This document shows positions 54,006-64,000 of a stretch of DNA of 64,000 bases, piece by piece. The translations under genes were made by a program, and so were the position numbers. The notes under the pieces were generated by a model that made no database searches, had not been told where the DNA came from, and was given only the letters and a program-made list of their open reading frames with translations. Positions within the stretch are counted from its first letter, which is position 1. Every line of letters begins with the position of its first letter. The stretch is from Bacillota bacterium (GTDB taxonomy: Bacteria; Bacillota; Clostridia; Christensenellales; QAND01), in NCBI GenBank assembly GCA_003150225.1, contig QAND01000017.1, positions 1-64,000 on the forward strand, read 5' to 3'.

Positions 54006-54884
54006 ATGAAGCTGTTTGCCTTCCGTGGGATCCGCGTTTTGGTGGATCCCATTTTAATTGTATTGTTGGCAGTGGCCGCCCTTCTTGGAGTGGGAAGGGA
54101 TATGGTGCTGATGTTTGCTTTTGTCTTTGGGCATGAGCTTTGCCATACCCTAATGGCCATAGCGCTTGGGGTGGAGATCGATGAGATTGAGCTGCTGCCC
54201 TTCGGCGGGGTAGCCCGGGCCAGGGGCATGGATCGGGTGGTGGGATGGCGGGAGGTTCTCATTGCTCTGGTAGGGCCGCTTTTTAACTTCTTATGCGCCT
54301 GGTGCTGTCTTATGGCAGCGAAGCTATGGCCGCAATTTGCACCCGCTCTTTTGACTCCGGTGTATCTTAATCTAACTATGGGCTGTTTTAACCTGCTGCC
54401 CGCTTTCCCGCTGGACGGCGGTCGGATCCTGCGCAGTCTGCTCAGCAGCTTTCTGGGCAGGGAACGGGCAACCGATGTTTGCGCCGTGATTGGAGTTGCC
54501 CTAGGGGCGGGGTTGAGCTGTTTTGGAATCTGGGGAGTGCTGTCTGTGGGCCGGGTAAATCCGCTTCTGATCTCCATTGGGGTATTTATCATCCTGAACG
54601 CCCTTCGGGAAAAACGACGCTGGGCCCTGGGCGCGGTGACCAACCTGGAGGAGAAACGGCAGATTATCCGGCGGGGCGCCATGGAGGAGAGCTGGATTAC
54701 AGCGGGAAAGGAGGTCAGCCTATGGGAAATCGCACGGCGGTTTCATAAAAATCGGTACACCGTAGTCCGGGTGGTGGATGAAAGAATGCGGCCCTTAGGT
54801 ACGGTGTATGAGGATCGCATCTTGGACTGTATCCTTCGCGGAGAGCGGGAAAAGACCCTGGGAGAGCTGGTGCGCAGCGGTTGA
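54006..54884 (+). CDS. spoIVFB: SpoIVFB-like site-2 protease (M50)
   Basis: 292 aa. Membrane zinc protease with the HELCH motif in FVFGHELCHTLMA and the third ligand in NLLPAFPLDGGRIL; GPLFNF also matches M50B. About 80 C-terminal residues form a CBS-like domain, as in SpoIVFB, which processes pro-sigma-K during sporulation. In non-sporulating relatives such genes exist too, so a sporulation role is likely but not certain. Confidence 0.85.
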   Translation: MKLFAFRGIRVLVDPILIVLLAVAALLGVGRDMVLMFAFVFGHELCHTLMAIALGVEIDEIELLPFGGVARARGMDRVVGWREVLIALVGPLFNFLCAWCCLMAAKLWPQFAPALLTPVYLNLTMGCFNLLPAFPLDGGRILRSLLSSFLGRERATDVCAVIGVALGAGLSCFGIWGVLSVGRVNPLLISIGVFIILNALREKRRWALGAVTNLEEKRQIIRRGAMEESWITAGKEVSLWEIARRFHKNRYTVVRVVDERMRPLGTVYEDRILDCILRGEREKTLGELVRSG

Positions 54885-54952
54885 AATTTCTTCTGGTTTA
54901 GGGTACTATTGTCCAGATAAACTAGAAGAAACTTGAAAGAGGTAAAGCGTTT

Positions 54953-56779
54953 TTGACGAGAGATCTTTCCTGGCTGGCCCGAGTGGAAAAGCCCTCCCGG
55001 TACACCGGCGGCGAACTGAATATGATCCGAAAGGACCCTTCCAACAGGGTCCGTTTTGCGTTGTCCTTTCCCGATACTTACGAGATTGGCATGTCCCATA
55101 TGGGGTCTCGAATCCTCTATCACATTTTGAACGATCGGGAGGATTGCTACTGCGAACGGTGCTATACCCCATGGCCCGACGCCATGGCAGAGCTGAAACA
55201 TGCGGGGCAAAAGCTGTTTTCCCTGGAAACCTATACCGATTTGGATCAATTCGATATCGTGGGATTTTCCCTTCTATATGAACTGACCTACTCCAACGTC
55301 CTTGCGATGCTGAAGCTGGCGGGCATCCCCCTTTGTGGGAAAGACCGCGGGGAGGACATGCCCCTTATTGCTGCGGGAGGCCCCTGCGCCGTGAACCCGG
55401 AGCCCATGGCGGATTTTATCGATGTGTTCATGATCGGGGATGGGGAGGAGACCATCGGCATTTTGGTGGATGAATACAAACGAGCCAAGGCGGAAGGGGT
55501 GGATCGGAAGGAGCTGCTCCGTCGGCTCAGCCGGCTGGAGGGATTCTATGTGCCCTCCCTCTATGCGGTCTCCTATCTGCCCGACGGCCGGGTGGAGCGG
55601 GTCGCCCCCATGGATGGGGCACCGGAGCGAGTGAAGAAGGCTATTGTCCGGGATTTGGATAAGGCGCCTTTTCCCACCTGTCCTCTAGTGCCCTATACCT
55701 CCATCATTCATGACCGGGCGGGGATTGAGCTGTTCCGGGGCTGCACCCGGGGCTGTCGCTTCTGCCAGGCGGGGTACCTTTACCGACCCATGCGTCTTCG
55801 GAAAAAGGAGACCCTATTGGAGCAGGCCAGGGAGACCATCCGCACCACCGGTTACGAGGAGGTTTCTTTGACCTCTCTTTCCTCGGGAGACTATCCTAAG
55901 CTCACGGAGCTGATCCATGAGCTGGATCGTGAGCTGCGCCCTCAAAGGGTAAGCCTTTCTTTGCCGTCTCTTAGGATCGACAGCTTTTTGAAGGATTACG
56001 CAGAGGGTACCGCCAGCGTACGGAAGAGTTCTCTTACCTTTGCTCCTGAGGCGGGGACCCAGCGGCTTCGGGATGTGATCAATAAGGGGGTTGACGAGGA
56101 AGACCTTATGAGCAGCGTCCGGGACGCCTTTTCCGAGGGGTACAGCAGCATCAAGCTGTACTTTATGCTGGGACTGCCCACCGAGACCGATGAGGATCTC
56201 CTGGGAATTGGGGAGCTGGCAAAGAAGGTGGTGGCGGAGTTCTACCGCCAGCCCAAGGAAAATCGGCCGAAACCCGTTTCCGTAACGGTATCCGCGTCCA
56301 CCTTTGTTCCCAAGCCCTTTACTCCTTTTGGCTGGGCTCCCCAGATCCCCTTGGAGGAGATCGTGCGGCGGCAGAAACTGCTGCGTGACAGCTTGGCGGG
56401 GGAAAAGCGCATCCGGGTACAGACCCATGATCCCTATACCAGCGTGCTGGAGGCGGTGTTCTCCCGGGGGGACCGCCGTCTGGGGAAGGCCATTGCGCTG
56501 GCTTGTGAGCGGGGAGCTATGTTGGATGGATGGCGGGAATGGATGGACTATGATCGCTGGGTCCAGGCTATCCGGGACGCCGGCCTGGAGGTGGATTTCT
56601 ATGCCCACCGCCAGCGGGAGCTGGCTGAGACGCTGCCCTACGACCATATTGACATCGGTGTGACCAAGGGGTACTTGGTTCGGGAACTCCATCGAGCGGA
56701 GGCAGCGGAAACCACCCCCTATTGCCAGGGGAATTGTCAGGGTTGCGGGCTAATGAAGGAATGTGGGGTGACGGCGTGA
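54953..56779 (+). CDS. TIGR03960 family radical-SAM protein
   Basis: 608 aa, TTG start (AAAGAGGT upstream). N-terminal B12-binding-like domain (FPDTYEIGMSHMG ... FDIVGFSLLYELTY), then radical SAM cluster motif RGCTRGCRFCQAG (CxxxCxxC as in CTRGCRFC) and a C-terminal Cys-rich tail (CQGNCQGCGLMKEC). Always found before the DUF2344 gene in this family; it may act in tRNA or related modification, but its reaction is not established. Confidence 0.88.
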   Translation: MTRDLSWLARVEKPSRYTGGELNMIRKDPSNRVRFALSFPDTYEIGMSHMGSRILYHILNDREDCYCERCYTPWPDAMAELKHAGQKLFSLETYTDLDQFDIVGFSLLYELTYSNVLAMLKLAGIPLCGKDRGEDMPLIAAGGPCAVNPEPMADFIDVFMIGDGEETIGILVDEYKRAKAEGVDRKELLRRLSRLEGFYVPSLYAVSYLPDGRVERVAPMDGAPERVKKAIVRDLDKAPFPTCPLVPYTSIIHDRAGIELFRGCTRGCRFCQAGYLYRPMRLRKKETLLEQARETIRTTGYEEVSLTSLSSGDYPKLTELIHELDRELRPQRVSLSLPSLRIDSFLKDYAEGTASVRKSSLTFAPEAGTQRLRDVINKGVDEEDLMSSVRDAFSEGYSSIKLYFMLGLPTETDEDLLGIGELAKKVVAEFYRQPKENRPKPVSVTVSASTFVPKPFTPFGWAPQIPLEEIVRRQKLLRDSLAGEKRIRVQTHDPYTSVLEAVFSRGDRRLGKAIALACERGAMLDGWREWMDYDRWVQAIRDAGLEVDFYAHRQRELAETLPYDHIDIGVTKGYLVRELHRAEAAETTPYCQGNCQGCGLMKECGVTA

Positions 56780-57438
56780 GGATTCTGGTACAGTTTGAAA
56801 AGACCGGCCCCGCCCGGTATATTTCCCATTTGGACCTGCTGCGCTGTGTTCAGCGAACCTTAAAGCTCATGGACGCTCCCATGGCCTATACCGCGGGATT
56901 CAACCCCCATCCCAAGCTTTCCTTTGCCCAGGCTCTGCCCATGTATATGGAGAGCATAGGGGAATACTTTGTGCTGGAATTGACCCAGCCGGTGGATTTT
57001 TCCTCCTTTGTTGAGGATTTTAACCGGCGAGGCTATGCGGGGATCAAGGCGGTGGCAGCCCGGGAAATGCCTCGGGAGGAGGGGAACCCCATGGCCATGG
57101 TGCGGGCGGCCCGGTATCTTTATCCTATAGCGGGGGATTCTGGGAAAATCCGACAGGCAGTTGCTGGCATTTTAGGGGAAAAAGAGGTATTATTTGATAA
57201 GAAGGGTAAGGGCGGCATCCGCCAAGTGAATCTGCGGGAGCGGATCTTTGAGCTTGCGTACCGGGACGGGGTTTTGCATTTGCTGTTGGGGTGCGGAGAA
57301 CAGAATCTGGTTCCGGCGGAAGTGATCAACCGGCTGTATGAGCGGATGGGGGAGGAGACCCGCATCGAGAACCGGGATGTCCTGCGGACCCAGCTCTACT
57401 ATTATGATGAAGAAAAGGGGCTTGTACCCTTTCTATAA
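56776..57438 (+). CDS. TIGR03936/DUF2344 family protein
   Basis: 220 aa, start GTG at 56776 sharing GTGA with the stop of the radical-SAM gene. The family signature RYISHLDLLRCVQRTLK and PHPKLSFAQALP is present. It always travels with the radical-SAM partner and precedes rng; its own biochemical role is unknown. Confidence 0.88.
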   Translation: MRILVQFEKTGPARYISHLDLLRCVQRTLKLMDAPMAYTAGFNPHPKLSFAQALPMYMESIGEYFVLELTQPVDFSSFVEDFNRRGYAGIKAVAAREMPREEGNPMAMVRAARYLYPIAGDSGKIRQAVAGILGEKEVLFDKKGKGGIRQVNLRERIFELAYRDGVLHLLLGCGEQNLVPAEVINRLYERMGEETRIENRDVLRTQLYYYDEEKGLVPFL

Positions 57439-57469
57439 ATTTATTCTATAAACTGGTGGATCAAATCGA

Positions 57470-58999
57470 ATGAGAAGCAATATTTATTTGGACGCGAATC
57501 CCTATGAGGTGCGGGTTGCGGTGGTGGAGGATGGCAACCTGGCTGAACTCTATGTGGAACGCAAGGGCAGCGAACGCATCGTGGGGAATATTTACAAAGG
57601 CGTGGTAAAGAATGTCCTGCCCGGTATGCAGGCCGCCTTTGTGGATATTGGCATCGAACGAAACGCCTTTCTTTATGCCGGGGACATCAGCGTGGACGCC
57701 GTGGACGAGGAGTTGCCCGAGGAGGATGAGAGGGCCAAGCGCATCCCCGACATCCGGAAGCTGGTTCGGGTGGGGCAATCCATCATGGTACAGGTGTTAA
57801 AGGAGCCCTTTGGCACCAAAGGGGCCAGGGTTACCACCAATATCACCCTGCCGGGATACAAAGTGGTGCTGTTGCCCAAGGCCAATTATGTGGGCATCTC
57901 CCGGAAGATCGAGGACGAGGAGGAACGGACCCGGCTTAAGACCATCCTGGAGGAGATCAAACCCAGCCACCGAGGGGTCATCGCCCGGACCAGCGCCCTG
58001 GGGGCTGACCGGGAGGAGCTGGCCCAGCAGATTCAGGCTCAGATGGATACCTATCAGGAGATTCACGCCATCTATGATTGCTGCAAGGCGCCGAAGCTGA
58101 TCCATAGTGAGGAGAACATCTATTACCGTACCGTTCGGGATGCCTTCAACCAGGACATCAGCGGGTTTTATATCAGCGATCCTCAGGCATATGAGTACGT
58201 CCGGTCTTTGGTAGAAGCGGTAAACCCCGACCTGCTGGACCGGGTGAGCTTTTTTGATAAGCATTATGATATGTTTGAGTACCATGGGCTGGAGAGTAAG
58301 ATTGATAAGGCGCTTGCTCGGAAGGTATGGCTGAAAAGCGGTGGGTATTTGATCTTTGATTCCGCCGAAGCCCTTACCGTTATCGATGTGAACACCGGAA
58401 AATTTGTGGGGACCAATTCCCTGCAGGATACCATCCTGAAGACCAATATAGAGGCGGCGGAGGAGATCGCCCGCCAGATTCGGCTTCGGGATATCTCTGG
58501 CATCATCGTGGTGGATTTCATCGATATGGAGGAGCCCTGTAACCGTCAGAAGATCCTGGATGTACTCCGGGAAGCCGTCAAGCGGGATCGGACTCGCACC
58601 ATTATATTGGGCATTACGGATTTGGGCATCGTGGAGCTGACCCGAAAGAAAACCAAACAGTCCTTGGGATCGGTGTTCTATGCGCCCTGCCCTTATTGCG
58701 AGGGGGAGGGGATCATTCTGTCCTCTGAGTCCATGGCCATGAAAGCCCGAAAAGAGGTGCTGCACCGGTTTTATCGGGATGGGTATGACAACGTGGTGAT
58801 CATGGCCCATCCGGCGGTCTGCATGGAGATCAACGCTAAAATGCGGCCCGGCGCCCAGCTGATTCCCAGCCCGCCGGGAAAGCGGGTGTTTTTGCTCTCC
58901 AACACCAATATGCACATCGAGCATATGGAGGTGGAAGGGGTTGAGAATCCCCAGGAGGCCTTGGAAATGGGAGCCGTCCCCCTGGAATGCCGGGGTTAA
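57470..58999 (+). CDS. rng: Ribonuclease G/E family
   Basis: 509 aa: N-terminal S1 domain (GNIYKGVVKNVLPGMQAAFVDIG), the RNase G core (KSGGYLIFDSAEALTVIDVNTGKFVG with the Asp-rich metal site, and VVDFIDM), and the zinc link CPYCEG. Endonuclease for rRNA and mRNA processing in the cytoplasm. A promoter and L21 leader follow its stop. Confidence 0.94.
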   Translation: MRSNIYLDANPYEVRVAVVEDGNLAELYVERKGSERIVGNIYKGVVKNVLPGMQAAFVDIGIERNAFLYAGDISVDAVDEELPEEDERAKRIPDIRKLVRVGQSIMVQVLKEPFGTKGARVTTNITLPGYKVVLLPKANYVGISRKIEDEEERTRLKTILEEIKPSHRGVIARTSALGADREELAQQIQAQMDTYQEIHAIYDCCKAPKLIHSEENIYYRTVRDAFNQDISGFYISDPQAYEYVRSLVEAVNPDLLDRVSFFDKHYDMFEYHGLESKIDKALARKVWLKSGGYLIFDSAEALTVIDVNTGKFVGTNSLQDTILKTNIEAAEEIARQIRLRDISGIIVVDFIDMEEPCNRQKILDVLREAVKRDRTRTIILGITDLGIVELTRKKTKQSLGSVFYAPCPYCEGEGIILSSESMAMKARKEVLHRFYRDGYDNVVIMAHPAVCMEINAKMRPGAQLIPSPPGKRVFLLSNTNMHIEHMEVEGVENPQEALEMGAVPLECRG

Positions 59000-59011
59000 G
59001 GCATTGCTTCA

Positions 59012-59040
59012 TTGACAAGCCCCTTCCGCTATGCTATCAT
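59012..59040 (+). promoter_or_regulatory. Promoter of rplU-rpmA
   Basis: TTGACA (59012-59017), a 17-nt spacer and TATCAT (59035-59040). Confidence 0.75.
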
Positions 59041-59044
59041 CTAT

Positions 59045-59122
59045 TGATGTTACCGCTCATAACGGGCTATAAGCGCAGAGATGCCGCCCGGGTTGGCGAG
59101 TCCCAATTATAATACGGGGAGG
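59045..59122 (+). ncRNA. Ribosomal protein L21 leader
   Basis: The leader carries ACCGCTCATAACGGGC, GATGCCGCCCGGGTTGGCGA and GTCCCAATTATAATACGGGG before the L21 ribosome site. These are the conserved elements I recall for the Firmicute L21 leader, an autoregulatory site bound by L21. A covariance search would confirm the fold. Confidence 0.6.
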
Positions 59123-59132
59123 TGCAACAATC

Positions 59133-59438
59133 ATGTATGCCATCATCAAAACCGGCGGCAAGCAGTACAAGGTGCAGGAAGGCGATACCATTTTTGTGGA
59201 GAAGCTGAATGTGGAAAACGGTGCCGAAGTGGAGTTTGACGCGTTGCTGGTCGGCGACGGGGAGTCCGTAAAGGTGGGCGCTCCTATCGTGGACGGCGTA
59301 AAGGTGAAGGCCAAGGTGGATTCCGTGGTCAAGGGCAAGAAGATCATCGTCTATAAGTTCAAGCCCAAGAAGAACTACCGGAAGAAGACCGGCCACAGGC
59401 AGCCCTATTCCAAGGTTGAGATCGTTTCCATTGGATAA
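59133..59438 (+). CDS. rplU: 50S ribosomal protein L21
   Basis: 101 aa: starts [14 protein letters not shown] and ends [20 protein letters not shown], both family hallmarks. GGGGAGG precedes the ATG. Only 35 nt separate it from rpmA; the protease gene prp/ysxB that lies between them in most Firmicutes is missing. Confidence 0.98.
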   Translation: MYAIIKTGGKQYKVQEGDTIFVEKLNVENGAEVEFDALLVGDGESVKVGAPIVDGVKVKAKVDSVVKGKKIIVYKFKPKKNYRKKTGHRQPYSKVEIVSIG

Positions 59439-59473
59439 GGCCAAGCGATTTTAGTAAAGAGAGGTGTTTGACT

Positions 59474-59737
59474 TTGGCACATAAAAAAGGTGTAGGTAGC
59501 TCTCGGAACGGCCGCGACAGCAACAGCAAGCGGCTGGGCGTAAAGCGGGGCGACGGCCAGTTTGTACTGGCGGGTAATATCCTGGTTCGGCAGCGGGGCA
59601 CCAAGATCCATCCTGGTAACAACGTGGGCCGCGGCAGCGACGATACCCTCTTTGCCCTGGTGGACGGCAAGGTGAAGTTCGAGCGCAAGGGCAGGGATAA
59701 GAAATTGGTTTCCGTATATGAGGAGATCGCTCAGTAA
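59474..59737 (+). CDS. rpmA: 50S ribosomal protein L27, without N-terminal extension
   Basis: 87 aa. The TTG at 59474 is chosen: GAGGTG lies 7 nt upstream and the protein then begins [15 protein letters not shown], the mature N-terminus that reaches the peptidyl-transferase centre. In most Firmicutes L27 carries a cleaved extension (FFAS motif) processed by Prp; neither the extension nor prp is present here. Confidence 0.95.
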   Translation: MAHKKGVGSSRNGRDSNSKRLGVKRGDGQFVLAGNILVRQRGTKIHPGNNVGRGSDDTLFALVDGKVKFERKGRDKKLVSVYEEIAQ

Positions 59738-59745
59738 ATGAATGG

Positions 59746-59780
59746 AGGACCGCAGCAATGCTGCGGTCTTTTTGTTTTTT
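59746..59780 (+). terminator. Terminator of rplU-rpmA
   Basis: GACCGCAGC / GCTGCGGTC with loop AAT and TTTTTGTTTTTT. Confidence 0.88.
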
Positions 59781-59805
59781 CAAAGCAGGAAAGGAGGCGA
59801 AAGCC

Positions 59806-60186
59806 TTGGAGTTTGCGGAGCTGCTTTATATGGCTCAGGAGGTATTGAACCCAAGAAACCTTTCAGAAAGCGCCGCGGCGGGATCGGTGGCAGCGGCTCT
59901 TTTTGCGGGGGATGGGAAGGTTTACCGAGGCGTATGCATCGACATGCCCTGTGGTATGGGATTCTGTGCCGAACATAGCGCGGCAGCAGCCATGGTCACT
60001 GCGGGGGAGAGCAGGGTGATTCAGATGGTAGCGGTTGGAGAGGATGGACGTGTGGTGCCTCCCTGTGGCCGGTGCCGGGAATTCATCCGACAGCTGCATC
60101 GGGAGAACGGCGAATGCCTGGTGCTGATAGGCGAAGGAGAGGTAAAATCCCTTTCCGAGCTGCTACCCTTTGGCTGGGAAGGGTGA
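59806..60186 (+). CDS. Cytidine deaminase-like protein
   Basis: 126 aa zinc-dependent deaminase fold. The TTG at 59806 (AAAGGAGG 9 nt upstream) is the likely start; the earlier ATG lies in the terminator. Zinc motifs: FCAEHSAAAAM (Cys, catalytic Glu) and PPCGRCREF (two Cys). Its short, blasticidin-S-deaminase-like form with MPCGMG differs from standard Cdd (VNVENASYG), so the substrate may be another nucleoside or base. Confidence 0.78.
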   Translation: MEFAELLYMAQEVLNPRNLSESAAAGSVAAALFAGDGKVYRGVCIDMPCGMGFCAEHSAAAAMVTAGESRVIQMVAVGEDGRVVPPCGRCREFIRQLHRENGECLVLIGEGEVKSLSELLPFGWEG

Positions 60187-60281
60187 GTTGCGCTTTTAAT
60201 TCGCCTAGAAACCTTTTTGGACAAATGGACGTTGCTTTTTTTGTGTAGTATAATAAAACAAACTGAAAGGGTGATGGCGCC

Positions 60282-62758
<2,477 letters not shown>

Positions 62759-62762
62759 CGAG

Positions 62763-62798
62763 AAAACAAGCCTGCTTACCCAGGCTTGTTTTTCCTAT
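62763..62798 (+). terminator. Hairpin terminator/attenuator between guaB and purE
   Basis: ACAAGCCTG / CCAGGCTTGT with a CTTAC loop and TTTTTCC lies 24-59 nt before the purE ATG. It could partly end the guaB transcript or attenuate. Confidence 0.7.
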
Positions 62799-62821
62799 TT
62801 TTTATTGAAGGGGGAACCAAT

Positions 62822-63319
62822 ATGACCAAAGTTGCGGTAATCATGGGAAGCGATTCGGACTGGTCCGTGATGGAAAAAGCCGTGTCCACTTTGAAATCCT
62901 TCGGCGTGGCCCCCACGGTGCGGGTGTTGTCCGCCCACCGTACTCCCGACGAGGCCGCAGCCTTTGCGGCATCAGCCCGGGAAGAGGGATACTGCGCTAT
63001 TATTGCCGCCGCGGGCAAGGCTGCGCATCTGGCGGGAGCAATGGCCGCGCACAGCCAGCTACCTGTCATCGGCGTACCCATCGCATCTGGAGGCCTGGGA
63101 GGGCTGGACGCCCTCTTGTCTACCGTCCAGATGCCGCCGGGGCTGCCTGTAGCCACCGTGGCCATTGACGGCGCCGCCAACGCCGCCATCCTGGCGGTAC
63201 AGATCGGCGCCTTGAGCGATCCACAGCTGGCGGAGCGCCTGTCCGTCTATCGCAAGGAGATGGGGGATAAGGTTTTACAGAAGGACGCGGCCATCGGGAA
63301 GTTGGCCGAGAAGCTATAA
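62822..63319 (+). CDS. purE: N5-carboxyaminoimidazole ribonucleotide mutase (PurE class I)
   Basis: 165 aa. Signature [14 protein letters not shown] at the N-terminus, the AHRTPDE loop (catalytic His) and the [17 protein letters not shown] core. Carboxylation step in de novo purine synthesis. GAAGGGGG precedes the ATG; 10 nt before purM. Confidence 0.96.
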   Translation: MTKVAVIMGSDSDWSVMEKAVSTLKSFGVAPTVRVLSAHRTPDEAAAFAASAREEGYCAIIAAAGKAAHLAGAMAAHSQLPVIGVPIASGGLGGLDALLSTVQMPPGLPVATVAIDGAANAAILAVQIGALSDPQLAERLSVYRKEMGDKVLQKDAAIGKLAEKL

Positions 63320-63329
63320 GGAGGACCCA

Positions 63330-64000
63330 ATGGCAGAGCATTATAAGGATGCTGGCGTGGATGTTCACGCTGGATATGACACGGTCAGACGCATCAAAAG
63401 CCACACCGCCAGCACCTTTAACGAGGATGTGCTGAGCGGCATTGGCAGTTTTGGAGCCTTCTATTCCATTGGCCGGTATGGAGATATGGAGGAACCGGTT
63501 CTGATCTCTGGTACCGATGGCGTTGGCACCAAGCTGAAACTGGCAATGGAGCTGGATATCCATAACACCGTGGGCCAGGACTGCGTTGCCATGTGCGTCA
63601 ACGACGTGGTGTGTCACGGAGCCAAGCCTCTATTTTTTCTGGATTATTTGGCGGTGGGTAAGCTGTTTCCACATGTGGCGGAGCAGATCGTTGCCGGAGT
63701 GGCCGCCGGCTGCCGTATGGCGGGTTGTGCCCTCATCGGCGGAGAGACCGCTGAGATGCCGGGCTTCTATCCCGTGGGGGAATACGATCTAGCTGGATTT
63801 ACCGTGGGCATCGTGGATAGAAAACGGGTCATTGACGGTAGCGCCATCCAGGAGGGGGATGTGATTCTGGGATTGGCCTCCTCGGGGGTGCATAGCAATG
63901 GATTCAGTTTGGTACGGAAGATCATGGGGGATGATAAAGCCAGCCTTTCTGCCTATAGTCAGGAGCTGGGCGCCAGAGTGGGAGAGGCCTTGCTGACCCC
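63330..64000 (+). CDS. purM: Phosphoribosylformylglycinamidine cyclo-ligase (AIR synthetase), partial
   Basis: Runs off the right edge of the window; the first 223 codons are visible. ATG at 63330 with GGAGG 6 nt upstream. It has the ATP-grasp-like PurM motifs: [31 protein letters not shown], and [18 protein letters not shown]. Purine synthesis enzyme, co-transcribed with purE. Confidence 0.96.
   Translation, partial: MAEHYKDAGVDVHAGYDTVRRIKSHTASTFNEDVLSGIGSFGAFYSIGRYGDMEEPVLISGTDGVGTKLKLAMELDIHNTVGQDCVAMCVNDVVCHGAKPLFFLDYLAVGKLFPHVAEQIVAGVAAGCRMAGCALIGGETAEMPGFYPVGEYDLAGFTVGIVDRKRVIDGSAIQEGDVILGLASSGVHSNGFSLVRKIMGDDKASLSAYSQELGARVGEALLT

Noticed and set aside
57797..58924. 375-codon antisense frame in rng
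   Set aside because: RNase G motifs are continuous on the plus strand.

Overview
The window is a 64 kb chromosomal segment of an anaerobic, GC-rich, Gram-positive Clostridia-type bacterium (Bacillota). The evidence is a complete rnfCDGEAB operon, FMN and tetrahydrofolate riboswitches, a Gram-positive LexA box, a SpoIVFA/SpoIVFB pair that implies a sporulating lineage, a short SUF-like CB pair instead of a full SUF operon, a rubredoxin-type flavoprotein, and the maf-mre-mrdA-rodA-spoIVF-rng-rplU-rpmA order known from Firmicutes. I cannot name the species.

Region by region. (1) 1-3.3 kb: a tRNA-Ser(CGA) followed by two decayed tandem copies of itself, a membrane-anchored VanY-type D,D-carboxypeptidase, and the stump of a large serine recombinase that abuts a headless gene. 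(2) 3.3-13 kb: a CoA-disulfide reductase/rhodanese and thioredoxin pair next to a Crp/Fnr regulator with a well-placed operator, an APH(6)-like kinase, a MarR regulator with a heterodimeric ABC exporter, and an MFS transporter. (3) 13-19.5 kb: the F1Fo ATP synthase operon, with a small AtpI-like protein in front and a delta subunit reduced to its C-terminal domain. (4) 19.6-30.6 kb: a divergent superoxide dismutase homologue, an ArsC/Spx protein, a DUF885 lipoprotein, CpXC and WYL proteins, a flavin reductase-rubredoxin fusion behind a Fur-like operator, RibU behind an FMN riboswitch, a P-type ATPase, and a FolT-like protein behind a THF riboswitch. (5) 30.6-38.3 kb: a small three-gene cassette (OB-fold-like, coiled coil, phage ArpU-like HTH) divergent from an XRE repressor, then SmsCB, an aldo/keto reductase, an ABC-F ATPase, and an ImmA/IrrE-like protein directly behind an SOS box. 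(6) 38.3-45.2 kb: a polytopic membrane protein, the Rnf complex and Maf. (7) 45.2-46.7 kb: an AT-rich islet of broken secreted-protein genes, in the place radC occupies in Bacillus. (8) 47-64 kb: cell shape and elongation genes (mreBCD, mrdA, rodA), spoIVFA/B, a radical-SAM/DUF2344 pair, RNase G, L21/L27, a CDA-like deaminase, an OGG1-type glycosylase, guaB, purE and the start of purM.

How the genes fit together. Rnf and the ATP synthase form a ferredoxin:NAD+ oxidoreductase / ion-gradient / ATP module. The riboswitched transporters bring in riboflavin (needed for Rnf and other flavoproteins) and folate (needed for purine synthesis). The thioredoxin, CoA-disulfide reductase, rubredoxin fusion and SOD-like proteins point to thiol and oxygen defence. 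The most notable observations are the truncated ATP synthase delta subunit, the ArpU/coiled-coil/OB-fold cassette with its XRE switch, the orphan SOS-boxed ImmA gene, the AT-rich islet with an in-phase A AAA AAG slip site, and the joint absence of the L27 N-terminal extension and its protease gene. All assignments come from reading the sequence; no database search was run.
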